A stretch of DNA of 64,000 nt from Spinactinospora alkalitolerans (GTDB lineage Bacteria > Actinomycetota > Actinomycetes > Streptosporangiales > Streptosporangiaceae), in the NCBI RefSeq assembly GCF_013408795.1, contig NZ_JACCCC010000001.1, positions 6,448,001 through 6,512,000 on the forward strand, given 5' to 3'. A program made the translations under genes and the position numbers. How positions within the stretch are numbered: the stretch's first letter is position 1; the number at the start of each line of letters is the position of its first letter. Below the pieces are notes generated by a model. The model did no database searches, was not told where the DNA came from, and was given only the letters and a program-made list of their open reading frames with translations. This document shows positions 31,980 to 41,092 of the stretch, one piece after another.

Positions 31980-32816
31980 TCAGGGCTTCCTGGCCACGCC
32001 GCCCGTCATGAAGCGCACCGCGGTGGAGGTGGCGTCGGTGATGGGCCTGTCGGGGCGCCACAGCGGGAGCGGCACGATGCCGGGCGTGAGCAGGTCGAGC
32101 CCGTCGAAGAAGCGTTCGAGCTCCGCCGGGGTGCGCACGCGTCCGGTGCCGAGCTGCTCCAGGAGCTGCTTCTCCAGGTCGATGCTCGCGGGTTCGTCGC
32201 TGAGGCGGGTGAAGTTGGTGATGAAGAAGTAGGACCCGCTGGGCACCGCGTCGCGCAGCGCGGCGACGATGCCGTTGGGGTTCTCCTCGTCGAGGATGTG
32301 GTGCAGGATTCCGACGAGCATCACGCAGATCGGCTTGCCCAGGTCGAGGAACCCGCGGATCTCCGGGTTCTCCAGGAGCGTCCGGGGATCGCGGATGTCG
32401 GCGGTGACGACGGTCGTGTTGGGGTTGTCGGCGAGGATCGCCCGGCCGTGGGCGAGCACGATCGGGTCGATGTCGACGTAGACGACGCGGGCATCGGGGT
32501 CGGTCTCCTGGGCGACCTCGTGCGTGTTCTTCACGGTCGGCAGCCCGGAACCGAGGTCGAGGAACTGGGTGATGCCGCCTTCGCCCACGATGTGGCGCAC
32601 GGCCCTGTGCAGGATCTCGCGGTTGTGGACCGCGATCTCCTTCAGTTCCGGCATGACCGCCAGGCTGCCGTGCGCGACCTCGCGGTCGACGGCGAAGTTG
32701 TCCTTGCCGTCCAGCATGACGTCGTAGACGCGTGCGGCGGTCGGCTGACCGGTGTCGAGATCCGGCGGGAACGCGGCGCCATTGCCGGGGCGCGAATCCA
32801 TGGGGAAGTCGGTCAT
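31980..32816 (-). CDS. SAM-dependent methyltransferase, DUF574 family
   Basis: 278 residues. The family signature is complete: PTAARVYDVMLDGKDNFAVD, then FLDLGSGLPT as the SAM-binding motif I, VVYVDIDPIVLAHGRAIL and HHILDEENP. Actinomycetes carry many copies; substrates are unknown. ATG 32816 follows GGAG by 5 bases. It stands alone between non-coding DNA and gene remnants. Confidence 0.9.
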   Translation of the reverse strand: MTDFPMDSRPGNGAAFPPDLDTGQPTAARVYDVMLDGKDNFAVDREVAHGSLAVMPELKEIAVHNREILHRAVRHIVGEGGITQFLDLGSGLPTVKNTHEVAQETDPDARVVYVDIDPIVLAHGRAILADNPNTTVVTADIRDPRTLLENPEIRGFLDLGKPICVMLVGILHHILDEENPNGIVAALRDAVPSGSYFFITNFTRLSDEPASIDLEKQLLEQLGTGRVRTPAELERFFDGLDLLTPGIVPLPLWRPDRPITDATSTAVRFMTGGVARKP

Positions 32817-32927
32817 CAGGGCTCCTGGTCGACAGGGGGGGCGTCCTCGATGCGCATCCTAGGGCCACAATGCCTCGGCGGCAGGCGATTCGGGAAAAAG
32901 ACGCCTTTTCTCGCGGCGCGGATCTCC

Positions 32928-33152
32928 TCACCTCGCGGACGCGGTGCGCAGCAGTCGGAGCCGGCCGATCTCGGCGGCGTTCTTCATCAGTTCGGAGTTC
33001 ACCCAGCCGACCATGTGGGCGACGGTCATCTCGGGGTCGCCGCGCCACGGGAACGGCGCGATGGCGTCCAGGTCGGCATCGGTGAGCCGGTCCAGCACCG
33101 CGATCCACTCCACGCGGAGGCCGCGCAGTCGGTCGACGGCCGTCGGCTTCAC
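32928..33152 (-). pseudogene. DinB-superfamily C-terminal fragment
   Basis: 74 residues ending PFPWRGDPEMTVAHMVGWVNSELMKNAAEIGRLRLL, the C-terminal half of DinB-like (mycothiol-dependent type) four-helix proteins with its conserved metal-side histidine in AHMVGWVN. The N-terminal helices are missing. A GTG at 33152 overlaps the end of the preceding remnant, so it may be transcribed, but it is unlikely to work alone. Confidence 0.5.
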
Positions 33153-33399
33153 AGCGGCCCCGGAGCGAACGCGTCCTGCGGGCGGCGCGGTTCGGGGACC
33201 ACGCGCATCAGGACGGCGGCGAGCACGGTGAACCAGGCCAGGCCGAGGGTGACCGAGACGCGCTGGTAGAGGCCGCCGACCTCGACCAGGCCCTCGGTCT
33301 GGGAGAAGCCCTCGCTCGCCAGCAGGAAGGCGGCGACGAACGCGGCCCCGATGCACCGCCGCAGAGAAGGAGCGCCCGCGTCGTCAACGGAATGCGCAT
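33149..33399 (-). pseudogene. DUF998 membrane protein remnant with internal deletion
   Basis: The start MRIPLTTRALLLCGG resembles the N-terminus of DUF998 proteins. After a frame change near 33365 the text becomes IGAAFVAAFLLASEG and YQRVSVTLGLAWFTVLAAVLM, which resembles the family's last helices. About two thirds of a normal protein (near 200 residues) is absent. This is best explained by one deletion that also shifted the frame. Confidence 0.5.
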
Positions 33400-33611
33400 G
33401 CGCGTGCCTCCGGAGCCCGGTCGGTGCCGCTCGGTAACGCTCCCAGGAGCATAGCCGTCGGCGGCCCGCGGCACGAGGCCCAAGTGGTCGCCCGGGGCGC
33501 GTCCATGGGCGGGGACGCAGCGGTCGCGTTCGCCGGTGCCGCCCGCCGCGTGCGCGTCTGACTCGCGGTGTCCGCGCCTTTACATCCGGTTCGGCGGAGG
33601 CTACGTTGGTG

Positions 33612-33625
33612 TGGGAGCGCTCCCA
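33612..33625. promoter_or_regulatory. CelR/CebR-type operator
   Basis: TGGGAGCGCTCCCA is a perfect 14-bp palindrome identical to the operator of the LacI-family cellulose-utilisation repressor CelR/CebR of actinomycetes. It lies 33 bp upstream of the esterase ATG. The repressor gene is not in the window. Confidence 0.75.
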
Positions 33626-33658
33626 AGCCCTCTTTGCCCCCGCATCAAGGAGTCGCCG

Positions 33659-34423
33659 ATGTCCCGCACGTCCGTCCGCGCCGCGCTGCGCGCGTGCGCG
33701 TCACCGGCGTTGACCGCCGTGCTCACCGGCGCAGTGTCGGCCGTCACCTCCCCGGCCGCGGCGGCCACCGGGTCCACGGACGCGCCGCCCGCCGGAACCT
33801 CGACGGTCCGGATCATGCCGCTGGGCGACTCGATCACCGGCTCCCCCGGCTGCTGGCGCGCGCTGCTGTGGAACGACCTCCGGCAGGCCGGCCACACCGG
33901 GATCGACTTCGTCGGCACGCTCGGCCCCCAGGGCTGCGGGGTCCCGCACGACGGCGACAACGAGGGCCACGGCGGGCTGCTCGTCACCGACGCCGCAGAG
34001 CGGGGCCTCCTGGTGGACTGGTTGGCGGCCACCGATCCCGACGTCGTGCTCATGCACTTCGGCACCAACGACGTGTGGAGCGGCGTGCCCACGGAGACGA
34101 TCCTGGACGCCTACGGCACCCTGGTGGCGCAGATGCGGGCGAGCAACCCCGACATGCACGTCGTCGTCGCGCAGATCATCCCCATGGACTCCGCCCGGAG
34201 CTGCGCGCAGTGCGGCCCGCGCGTGCGGGAGCTGAACGCCGCGATCCCGGCCTGGGCCGCGGCGGAGAGCACCGACCGGTCCCCCGTTGTCGTCGTCGAC
34301 CAGTGGACCGGGTTCGACACCGACGAGGACACCTACGACGGGGTGCACCCCGACGCGTCGGGCGACCGCAAGATCGCCGACCGCTGGTTCCCCGCGGTCG
34401 ACGCCCTGCTCAGCGGAGCCTGA
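33659..34423 (+). CDS. Secreted SGNH/GDSL esterase, CE3-like
   Basis: 254 residues. A signal peptide of about 38 residues ends near AAAATG. The catalytic domain has block I IMPLGDSITGSPGCW (nucleophilic Ser), block III FGTNDVW and block V YDGVHPDASGD (Asp-His). This arrangement is that of SGNH hydrolases related to carbohydrate esterase family 3 (acetyl xylan esterases). AAGGAG is 7 bases from ATG 33659. The operator upstream ties it to plant polysaccharide use; the substrate is inferred. Confidence 0.88.
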   Translation: MSRTSVRAALRACASPALTAVLTGAVSAVTSPAAAATGSTDAPPAGTSTVRIMPLGDSITGSPGCWRALLWNDLRQAGHTGIDFVGTLGPQGCGVPHDGDNEGHGGLLVTDAAERGLLVDWLAATDPDVVLMHFGTNDVWSGVPTETILDAYGTLVAQMRASNPDMHVVVAQIIPMDSARSCAQCGPRVRELNAAIPAWAAAESTDRSPVVVVDQWTGFDTDEDTYDGVHPDASGDRKIADRWFPAVDALLSGA

Positions 34424-34522
34424 CCCGCTCCGGCCGCCCGGCGGCCGCGATCGGTTCCCGCGCCGCCGCGGACGGAGGCGGCGCGGGCCCTCCGCGGTCG
34501 CGTCCGGGGTTCGAGAGCGCGG

Positions 34523-34939
34523 TCAGCCCTTCCTCTCGCGGACCAGGGCGCCGCGGTCGCCGTAGAGTTCGAGTTCGTGGCGCAGATCGAGGCGGGTGAG
34601 CAGCGCTGCGAGGTCGTCGAAGCGCCGCGGGTCGACGACGCCGCTCAGCAGGGTGACGGCGGCGCCGTCCCGGTCGATTTCCAGGCGGCACCAGCCGGTC
34701 TCCACCTCGTAGGAGGACCAGGAGGCCGGCCTGGTCGGCCATCCGGCCCCGGCGAAGCGTCCGGCCACGTCCGACGGTGCGGGGCCCGAGGGCAGGACGC
34801 CGTAGACGTTGTCGCCGGTCCCGTCCCACGCGGGGTCGAGGGAGCGGTTGCCGGGGCAGCGGGCCATCCACAGATTGTGGAACACGGGCGCGCTCGGCGG
34901 CCACCGCGGCGGCGCGCGCCGCCCACCGCCCCAGGGCAC
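34523..34939 (-). CDS. Conserved hypothetical protein
   Basis: Up to 138 residues; the coding-like part starts at VFHNLWMARCPGNRSLDP (GTG 34885). Motifs include SSYEVETGWCRLEIDRDGAAVTLLSG and LRHELELYGDRGALV, suggesting a small alpha/beta domain. No signal peptide or membrane segment. The 5' end runs into degraded sequence, so the true start is uncertain and the gene may be truncated. Function not recognised. Confidence 0.5.
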   Translation of the reverse strand: MPWGGGRRAPPRWPPSAPVFHNLWMARCPGNRSLDPAWDGTGDNVYGVLPSGPAPSDVAGRFAGAGWPTRPASWSSYEVETGWCRLEIDRDGAAVTLLSGVVDPRRFDDLAALLTRLDLRHELELYGDRGALVRERKG

Positions 34940-35008
34940 CGGCCCGTCGGCGGTCGAGCTCGCGCTGGAGGGCGGCCGAGTCCGCGGCGAACGGGCGGTA
35001 GGTCGGGG

Positions 35009-35271
35009 TCAGCGCGGCGGGTCGAGCTCGCGCAGCGCGTCGGCGCCGAAGATTCCGGTCGTCATGGCGGCGAGCTGGAACGGGGAGAGACCGCCGGCCA
35101 TGTCCACGAGCCCGGATGGTCGAACAGCCGGGGCACGCGCTCCCGCAGCAGGGCCTCGGTGCGCGGATCGTCGAGCAGGCCCCGCAGCGGCGCGTACACG
35201 CTCGGTCCCTCCACGGGCCGGGCGAACTCCGCGGCCGGCGGCGGCATCCGCCGGTTCAGGCTGTCGGACAT
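35009..35271 (-). pseudogene. Frameshifted gene remnant
   Basis: From ATG 35271 the frame reads SLNRRMPPPAAEFARPVEG, VYAPLRGLLDDPRTEALLRE and VPRLFDHPG. At about 35115 a one-base slip moves the sense to LVDMAGGLSPFQLAAMTTG and IFGADALRELD, ending at 35009. Coding-like text (AADSAALQRELDRRRAGAL) continues in a third frame below 35000. I could not name the family. Confidence 0.4.
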
Positions 35272-35286
35272 CGACCATGACCGCCT

Positions 35287-35886
35287 TCACGCCCGCGGCT
35301 CCTCTCCGATGCGGGTGGCGTCCGCGGCCGAGGGGGCCTCCAGCCGGGCGAGGACGCGCTCCAGCCAGTCGATCCACACGTCGACCGCGCGGGTGCCGTA
35401 GTCGTGCGACAGGTCGGCCAGCTTCTGGGTGAGCGGGACGTCCAGCTCGGGAACGGGGTCGACCACGGCCACCGTGCGGTCGCGGTCCCGGTTGCGGGCG
35501 ACCTGGTCGCGGCGGTAGGCCAACTCGGTGCGCACCATCGGCACCAGGGTCTCCGGCGCGACGGGACCGGCGAAGGCGAAGCGCAGCAGGAATTCCGACC
35601 GCTGGAAGCGGCTGGAGGGCCGGTACTCCTCCTTCGCCCAGTCGAGCAGCGCGGTCCGGCCGAGGTCGGTGAGCCGGTAGACCTTCGCGTCCGGGCGGCC
35701 CTCGCGCGGGTCGACGTCGAACTCCACCCACCCGTCGCGCACCATCCGGCCGAGCAGCCGGTAGATCTGGCTGTGGTGGGCCTTGTCCCGGAGGAACCGA
35801 CCCTCGGTCTCCAGCCACTTGCTCAGGTCGTATCCGCTGTAGGGCCGCCTGGACAGCAGCCCGAGCAGTGCGTATTCGAGCTTCAC
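35287..35886 (-). CDS. PadR-family transcriptional regulator
   Basis: 199 residues. The winged helix reads LEYALLGLLSRRPYSGYDLSKW, HHSQIYRLLGRMVRDGWVE and KVYRLTDLGRTALLDW, followed by the Vir C-terminal helices (YRRDQVARNRDRD). GTG 35886 has GGGAG 3-4 bases upstream; the longer ATG form runs through the operator. It is divergent from the formylglycine-generating enzyme gene, with repeated TATGTGCA motifs at its promoter, so autoregulation is likely. Confidence 0.87.
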   Translation of the reverse strand: MKLEYALLGLLSRRPYSGYDLSKWLETEGRFLRDKAHHSQIYRLLGRMVRDGWVEFDVDPREGRPDAKVYRLTDLGRTALLDWAKEEYRPSSRFQRSEFLLRFAFAGPVAPETLVPMVRTELAYRRDQVARNRDRDRTVAVVDPVPELDVPLTQKLADLSHDYGTRAVDVWIDWLERVLARLEAPSAADATRIGEEPRA

Positions 35887-35895
35887 GCTCTCCCT

Positions 35896-35919
35896 TATGT
35901 GCACCAGCACCTATGTGCA
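35896..35919. promoter_or_regulatory. Candidate PadR operator
   Basis: TATGTGCA occurs at 35896-35903 and 35912-35919, spaced 16 bp, with an inverted GTGC/GCAC pair between them. The ATGT-rich content fits PadR sites, and the position just before GTG 35886 suggests autorepression and possibly control of the divergent gene. Confidence 0.4.
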
Positions 35920-36007
35920 TGTCTTTATATGATTCGGGGCACAGGGCCGTCAATCCCCGCCGGGCGCGTCCCGGCGGGCCGCCCACGGGAAGGAGACGTG
36001 CCTCCAG

Positions 36008-37066
36008 ATGACCGACGATCGGCACGAGGGCGCCTCGCCGTGCTGCGCGGGCGGCGGACGCTCCCGCGGCGCGGCGCGGGACCGGCCCCCGCGCACCGGA
36101 CCCACCGGTCCGGCCCCCTCCGGTCGGCCTCCGCTCCCGCACGACGACATCGCCCTGCCGGGCGGGGTGTTCGCCATGGGCGACGCCTTCGGGGAGGGCT
36201 ATCCCGCCGACGGCGAGACGCCGGTGCACGAGGTCGAGGTCGCGCCGATGCGCATCGACGCCACGGCGGTCACCAACCGCGCGTTCGCGCTGTTCGCCGA
36301 CGCCACCGGCTACCGCACCGACGCCGAGCGGTTCGGCTCCTCCGCCGTCTTCCACCTCGCCGTGCGGGCGCACCGGCGCGGCCTCCTCGGCGCGGTGCCC
36401 TCGGCCCCCTGGTGGCTGGAGGTGGCGGGCGCTGACTGGCGGCACCCGTTCGGCCCGTTGAGCGACCTGGCGGACATGGCCGACCATCCGGTCGTGCACG
36501 TGTCATGGGCCGACGCCCTCGCCTACTGCTCCTGGGCGGGCCGCCGGCTGCCCACCGAGGCCGAATGGGAGTACGCGGCGCGCGGCGGGGCGGCCGGCCG
36601 GCGCTACGCCTGGGGCGACGAGCTCACGCCCGGCGACACCTGGCGGTGCAACATCTGGCAGGGCCGGTTCCCCGACCGCAACACCGGCGAGGACGGCTGG
36701 CTGGCGACGGCGCCGGTGCGCACCTACCCGCCGAACGGGTTCGGGCTCCACGAGGTCGCGGGCAACGTCTGGGAGTGGTGCGCCGACCGCTTCGACTCCG
36801 GCTACTACGCGCGCTCGCCCAGGCGCGACCCGACGGGGCCGGAAGGCCCGGCCGGCCGCGACGACGGCCCCAGAGCCATGCGGGGCGGTTCCTACCTGTG
36901 CCACGACTCCTACTGCCACCGCTACCGCGTCGCCGCGCGGACCGGCAACACCCCCGACTCCAGCAGCGGCAACTGCGGCTTCCGCACCGTGTCGGCCGAC
37001 GGCGGACCCGGGTCGTGGCCCTCGATCACAGGGAGTTGCGAAACCCCGGCCCAGGGGCCTTGCTGA
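36008..37066 (+). CDS. Formylglycine-generating enzyme (sulfatase-modifying factor)
   Basis: 352 residues. The FGE-sulfatase fold is plain: [73 protein letters not shown], and the copper-binding catalytic pair Cys298/Cys303 in [15 protein letters not shown]. It converts a cysteine in sulfatases (CxPxR) to formylglycine aerobically. A Gly/Pro/Arg-rich N-terminus with CC near 12 is unusual. GGAAGGAG precedes ATG 36008. No sulfatase is in the window. Confidence 0.92.
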   Translation: MTDDRHEGASPCCAGGGRSRGAARDRPPRTGPTGPAPSGRPPLPHDDIALPGGVFAMGDAFGEGYPADGETPVHEVEVAPMRIDATAVTNRAFALFADATGYRTDAERFGSSAVFHLAVRAHRRGLLGAVPSAPWWLEVAGADWRHPFGPLSDLADMADHPVVHVSWADALAYCSWAGRRLPTEAEWEYAARGGAAGRRYAWGDELTPGDTWRCNIWQGRFPDRNTGEDGWLATAPVRTYPPNGFGLHEVAGNVWEWCADRFDSGYYARSPRRDPTGPEGPAGRDDGPRAMRGGSYLCHDSYCHRYRVAARTGNTPDSSSGNCGFRTVSADGGPGSWPSITGSCETPAQGPC

Positions 37067-37139
37067 GTTCTTGCAGGAGCCCGGTGAGGACGGGCGCCGG
37101 TGAGCATGCGGTTCAGGTCGGGTGCAACCTTCGCGAGCC

Positions 37140-37925
37140 TCAGCGGTCCGCGTCGGAGTCCAGGGCGTCCAGGGCCTTCATCTCCCGCTCGTCGAGCTCG
37201 AAGTCCCCGATGGCGAGGTTCTGCTCGATGCGCTCGGGCTTGGACGAGCGCGGGATGGCGATGACGCCGTGCTGAAGGTGCCAGCGCAGGATGACCTGCG
37301 CCGGGGTCCGGCCGTGCTCCTCGGCGACGGCCGTGATCGCGGCGTCGTCCAGCAGCCCGCCCCTGGCGATGGGCGCCCACGCCTCGGTGGCGATGCCGTG
37401 CCGGGCGTGGAAGGCGCGCTCCCGCACCCGGGACCGGCCGGGGTTGAGCTCGATCTGGTTGACCGCCGGAACGACCTCCGCGCCGGCCATCAGCTCCTCG
37501 ATCTGCTCCGGGGCGAAGTTCGACACCCCGATCGCGCGCATCGCGCCGTCGGCGTACAACTCCTCCAGCGCCCGCCACGTCTCGGCGTGCAGGCCGAGGG
37601 ACGGCTGCGGCCAGTGGATGAGGTAGAGGTCGACGACGTCGAGCCCCAGCCGGCGGCGGCTGGCGTCGAAGGCGTCGAGAGTCGCCCGGTGGCCGTGGTG
37701 GTCGTTCCACACCTTGGTCGTGACGAACAGGTCCTCGCGCGCGACGCCCGAAGCGGCGATCGCCGCGCCGACCTCCTCCTCGTTGCCGTACATCTCGGCG
37801 GTGTCGATGGAGCGGTACCCGGCCGCCAGCGCCGCCTCGACGGCGCCGCGCCCCACCCTCCAGGTGCCGAAGCCCAACGAGGGCATGGCGACGCCGTTGT
37901 TGAGCGAAACCGACGTGGTGTGCAC
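37140..37925 (-). CDS. Aldo/keto reductase
   Basis: 261 residues, AKR barrel. The tetrad is present: Asp in YRSIDTAEMYGNE, with Tyr, Lys in VTTKVW and His in LIHWPQP. NADPH loops GVSNFAPEQ and AIPRSSKPERIEQN are intact. It resembles the 2,5-diketo-gluconate reductase/AKR5 group. GTG 37925 has GAGAGGG at a suitable distance; the longer ATG form adds a non-conserved tail. Confidence 0.9.
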   Translation of the reverse strand: MHTTSVSLNNGVAMPSLGFGTWRVGRGAVEAALAAGYRSIDTAEMYGNEEEVGAAIAASGVAREDLFVTTKVWNDHHGHRATLDAFDASRRRLGLDVVDLYLIHWPQPSLGLHAETWRALEELYADGAMRAIGVSNFAPEQIEELMAGAEVVPAVNQIELNPGRSRVRERAFHARHGIATEAWAPIARGGLLDDAAITAVAEEHGRTPAQVILRWHLQHGVIAIPRSSKPERIEQNLAIGDFELDEREMKALDALDSDADR

Positions 37926-38161
37926 GGAAAGCCCTCTCTTCCGGTTTATCCCGGCGGGCATCGGCATGCCCGCCCGAGTCGGGATTCATCCCCGCCGACG
38001 GCGGCGCGCATGCGGACCGGGCCGGGGAAAACCGGGGGACGCCGTTCGTCCCCGTGCCGACCGGCACGGGGACGCGGCGACCGGTCCCCTCCTCCGGGCG
38101 GCGAACCCCTTTCGCGCACCGCGTCCGGAGGCGGACCGGGACGGCGGTCCCGCCGACGGGG

Positions 38162-39070
38162 TCAGGCCGCAGCGGGCTCGGGCTCGACCGGCTCCCGCTC
38201 GGCCCCGGAGCGCCGCGCGCTCCGGCTCCTCGCCGCCCCGACGAGTCGGCACGCGAGGTAGATGGCGAAGGAGATCGCGGTGACGAAACCGCTGATCGGG
38301 GCGCCCGGCGCCAGTGACAGCAGGATCCCGCCCACGAGGGCGACCTCGGCGAACACGACGGCGAGCAGCGTCGCCAGGACCGGGCTCGCCGTGACGCGGG
38401 CCGCGGCGGCACCCGGGGTCACCATCACGGCGAGGACGAGCAGCGCCCCGACCGTCTGCACGCCCAGCGCGGTGGCCACGCCGACGAGCACGGCGAACAG
38501 CGGACCCAGGAACCGCACCGGAACTCCGCGGGCCGTGGCCACCTGCGGGTCCAGGCTGGCGAACAGCAGCGGACGGTAGACCACGGCGAGCACCAGCAGG
38601 ACGGCGAGCGCGGCGCCGCCCAGCAGCAGCACGTCGGTGGTGTCGACCCCGACGATCTGGCCGACCAGCAGCCCGAACTTGTTGGCCGCGCGGCCGGGGT
38701 AGAGCCAGAGGAAGAGCACGCCCAGGCCGAGCCCGAAGGCCAGGATCGCGCCGATCACGGAGTCGCGCTCGCCCTCGCGGTTGCCCAGCAGACCCAGCAG
38801 CAGCGCGGCCAGGACGGCCCCGACGATGGCGCCGAGGCCGACGCCGACGCCGAGCAGGAGGGCCGCGGCCGCGCCGGTGAAGGCGAGCTCGGCGGTGCCG
38901 TGCACCGCGAACGCCATGCGCCGGGCCACGATCAGCGGGGTCAGCGCGCCGGCGACCAGGCCGAGGACCAGGGAGGCGAGCAGCGCCTGCTGGACGAAGG
39001 GGTACTGCACCAGGTCCAGCGTCTGCTGGACGTCGAACAGCCCGCGGGCCAGCTCGTTGAGCGCGGTCAC
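38162..39070 (-). CDS. znuB: Zinc ABC transporter permease (ZnuB-like)
   Basis: 302 residues, about eight or nine hydrophobic helices, of the metal ABC-3 permease family: LVAGALTPLIVARRMAFAVHGTAELAFTGAA, NREGERDSVIGAILAFGLGLGVLFL, and VGALLVLAVMVTPGAAAARVT. The tail is charged. GTG 39070 overlaps the ATPase stop (GTGA), the last gene of the znu operon. Confidence 0.9.
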   Translation of the reverse strand: MTALNELARGLFDVQQTLDLVQYPFVQQALLASLVLGLVAGALTPLIVARRMAFAVHGTAELAFTGAAAALLLGVGVGLGAIVGAVLAALLLGLLGNREGERDSVIGAILAFGLGLGVLFLWLYPGRAANKFGLLVGQIVGVDTTDVLLLGGAALAVLLVLAVVYRPLLFASLDPQVATARGVPVRFLGPLFAVLVGVATALGVQTVGALLVLAVMVTPGAAAARVTASPVLATLLAVVFAEVALVGGILLSLAPGAPISGFVTAISFAIYLACRLVGAARSRSARRSGAEREPVEPEPAAA

Positions 39071-39933
39071 GACTCCTCCGGACCTTCCGGGTGGTGCACG
39101 CCCGAGCCCGCGTCCTCGGCGCCGACGACGAGGAGGCGGCCGCGGGTGCGGACGACGTCGACGTCGGTCCGGTACAGCTCGGAGAGCGTCTGCGACGTCA
39201 TCACCTCATCGGGGGTCCCGATGCGGAAGCGGCCGTCCACGATGTAGAGCACGCGGTCCACCCAGGCGAGGATCGGGTTGATCTCGTGCGTCACGAACAC
39301 GACCGCGGCGTCGCGCTCGCGCGCCTGCTGGGCGATGAGGCGGCTGACCATGCGCTGGCGGGCCAGGTCCAGCGACAGCAGAGGCTCGTCGCACAGCAGC
39401 ACGGCGGGGTCGCCGACCAGCGCCTGGGCGACGCGCAGCCGCTGCTGCTCACCGCCGGAGAGCAGGCCCACGGGCATCCGGGCGTACTCGCTCGCGCCCA
39501 CGGCCTCCAGCGCGGCGTCCACGCGCCGCCGACGCTCGCCGCGCCCGCGCAGTCCCAGGCCCCACCGGTGGCCGTCGAGACCGAGCCCGACCAGGTCGCG
39601 CCCCCGCAGGGTGAGCAGCGGGTCGGAGCCCCGCTGCTGGGGGATGTAGCCGATCTCCCTGCCGCCCCGCCGCGCGGGGGCGCCGGCGACCTCGACCGTT
39701 CCGGCCGAGAGCCGCTGCAGCCCGAGCAGCACCCGCAGCAGGCTGGTCTTGCCCGACCCGTTGGGGCCGAGCACGGCGACGAACTCGCCGCGGCGCACGT
39801 CCAGGTCCAGCCCGTCCCAGAGGACGCGCTCGCCGTAGGACAGCCGCGCCGACCTCAGGCGCACGGCCGCCGACGGGGGCGTCTCCGAGACCGGCGCGGC
39901 CGCTGCGGTGTCGTCGTCGGTGGTGGTCATCAT
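39067..39933 (-). CDS. znuC: Zinc ABC transporter ATPase (ZnuC-like)
   Basis: 288 residues. Walker A GPNGSGKTS, Q-loop PQQRG, signature LLSGGEQQR, Walker B AVLLCDEPLLSLD and the switch histidine in VFVTHEIN. Its start overlaps the substrate-binding gene stop by 4 bases, so the three genes form one translationally coupled operon. Metal specificity is inferred from the binding protein and the upstream box. Confidence 0.91.
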   Translation of the reverse strand: MMTTTDDDTAAAAPVSETPPSAAVRLRSARLSYGERVLWDGLDLDVRRGEFVAVLGPNGSGKTSLLRVLLGLQRLSAGTVEVAGAPARRGGREIGYIPQQRGSDPLLTLRGRDLVGLGLDGHRWGLGLRGRGERRRRVDAALEAVGASEYARMPVGLLSGGEQQRLRVAQALVGDPAVLLCDEPLLSLDLARQRMVSRLIAQQARERDAAVVFVTHEINPILAWVDRVLYIVDGRFRIGTPDEVMTSQTLSELYRTDVDVVRTRGRLLVVGAEDAGSGVHHPEGPEES

Positions 39934-41024
39934 GATTCGAGCGCCTCCGCGAGGGCGTCGACCTGCCCGCCCATCCAGGTCGCGTAGTCGGTGTCGGCGG
40001 GGACGAGCTCGGAGATCTCGACGACGGGGATGCCGTTGCCCTCCGCGCGCTCGCGCAGTTGCCGGGTGACCCCCGACTCGGTCTGCGGGTTGTGCAGGAC
40101 GACCCGCGGCTCGCCCTCGTCGATGAGGTCCTGCACGTCGGCCACTGCCGAGGCCGGCGGGTCGTTGCCCGCCTCCAGCGCGGTGAGGAACTCCTCCGGC
40201 GCGAGGTCGTCGAGGCCGCCCTCCTCCAGCAGGTACTGGGGGATGGGATCGAAGGACAGCACCTCGTCCCCGCTGTGGGCCTCGGAGACGGCCGCGATCC
40301 GCTCCTCGATGCCCTCCAGTTCGGAGCCGAGGTCCTGGGCGCGGCCGTCGATCGCCTCGGCCTGATCGGGGACCAGCTCGCCGAGCTCGGCGGAGACGGC
40401 CTCGGCGACGTCGTGGACGGCGTGGACGTCATACCAGATGTGCTCGTTGCCGGAGTGGTCGTGCCCGGCGTGCGGGTCACCGCCCTCGTCGCCGTGCCCG
40501 GCCTCGTCCCCGTGCTCCTCGCCGTGCCCGGCCTCGTCCCCGTGCTCCTCGCCGTCGTGCGCGTGATCGCCGCCCTCGGCGCCGTCCTCGTGCCCGGCGT
40601 GCTCCTCTTCGCCGCCCTGCGCCGGGGCCGGGCGCTCCTCGCCCTCCTCCGCGCCGTCCTCGGCGGTCCGCACCGCCTGGATCACCGGGGCGTCGGTGTT
40701 GGCGACCAGGTTCTCCATGAACGCGTCGTAGCCGCCACCGTTGTAGATCACCAGGTCGGCGTCTGCGACCTCGGCGGCCTCAGCGGGGCTGCTCTCGTAG
40801 GAGTGGGGATCGACGTTGACGTCGTCGATGATGGACGTCACCTCGACGGCGTCGCCTCCGACGGCCCGGACGACGTCGCCCCACACGTTGGTCGAAGCGA
40901 CCACGCGCAGTCCGCCGCCGTCGGCCGGGGCGGCCTCATCGGCGCCGCCGCAGGCCGACACCGCCAGCAGCGGCACCACCAGCCCGGCCAACGGAGCGGT
41001 GACCTTCTTGGCGCGCTCGAACAC
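39930..41024 (-). CDS. znuA: Zinc-binding lipoprotein (ZnuA-like)
   Basis: 364 residues. Lipoprotein signal with lipobox LLAVSAC near residue 25. The cluster 9 binding fold follows: VVASTNVWGDVVRAVGG, the first metal His in VDPHSYESSP, the second in EHIWYDVHAV, the Glu/Asp in LSFDPIPQYL. A long His/Asp/Glu-rich loop (about 135-190: GHEDGAEGGDHAHDGEEH) is typical of zinc receptors. GTG 41024 follows GAGGAG; the longer frame overlaps the promoter. Confidence 0.92.
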   Translation of the reverse strand: MFERAKKVTAPLAGLVVPLLAVSACGGADEAAPADGGGLRVVASTNVWGDVVRAVGGDAVEVTSIIDDVNVDPHSYESSPAEAAEVADADLVIYNGGGYDAFMENLVANTDAPVIQAVRTAEDGAEEGEERPAPAQGGEEEHAGHEDGAEGGDHAHDGEEHGDEAGHGEEHGDEAGHGDEGGDPHAGHDHSGNEHIWYDVHAVHDVAEAVSAELGELVPDQAEAIDGRAQDLGSELEGIEERIAAVSEAHSGDEVLSFDPIPQYLLEEGGLDDLAPEEFLTALEAGNDPPASAVADVQDLIDEGEPRVVLHNPQTESGVTRQLRERAEGNGIPVVEISELVPADTDYATWMGGQVDALAEALES

Positions 41025-41092
41025 GGGGGACTCTCCTCGGGTAGTGCGGGAAAGGGTGAGGCGGGATCGGTTGTTCCGGCTCATTTTATGAC

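Noticed and set aside
31671-33269. 532-residue plus-strand frame
   Set aside because: Antisense to the methyltransferase gene; only its first 40 residues lie outside, in the dispersed repeat.
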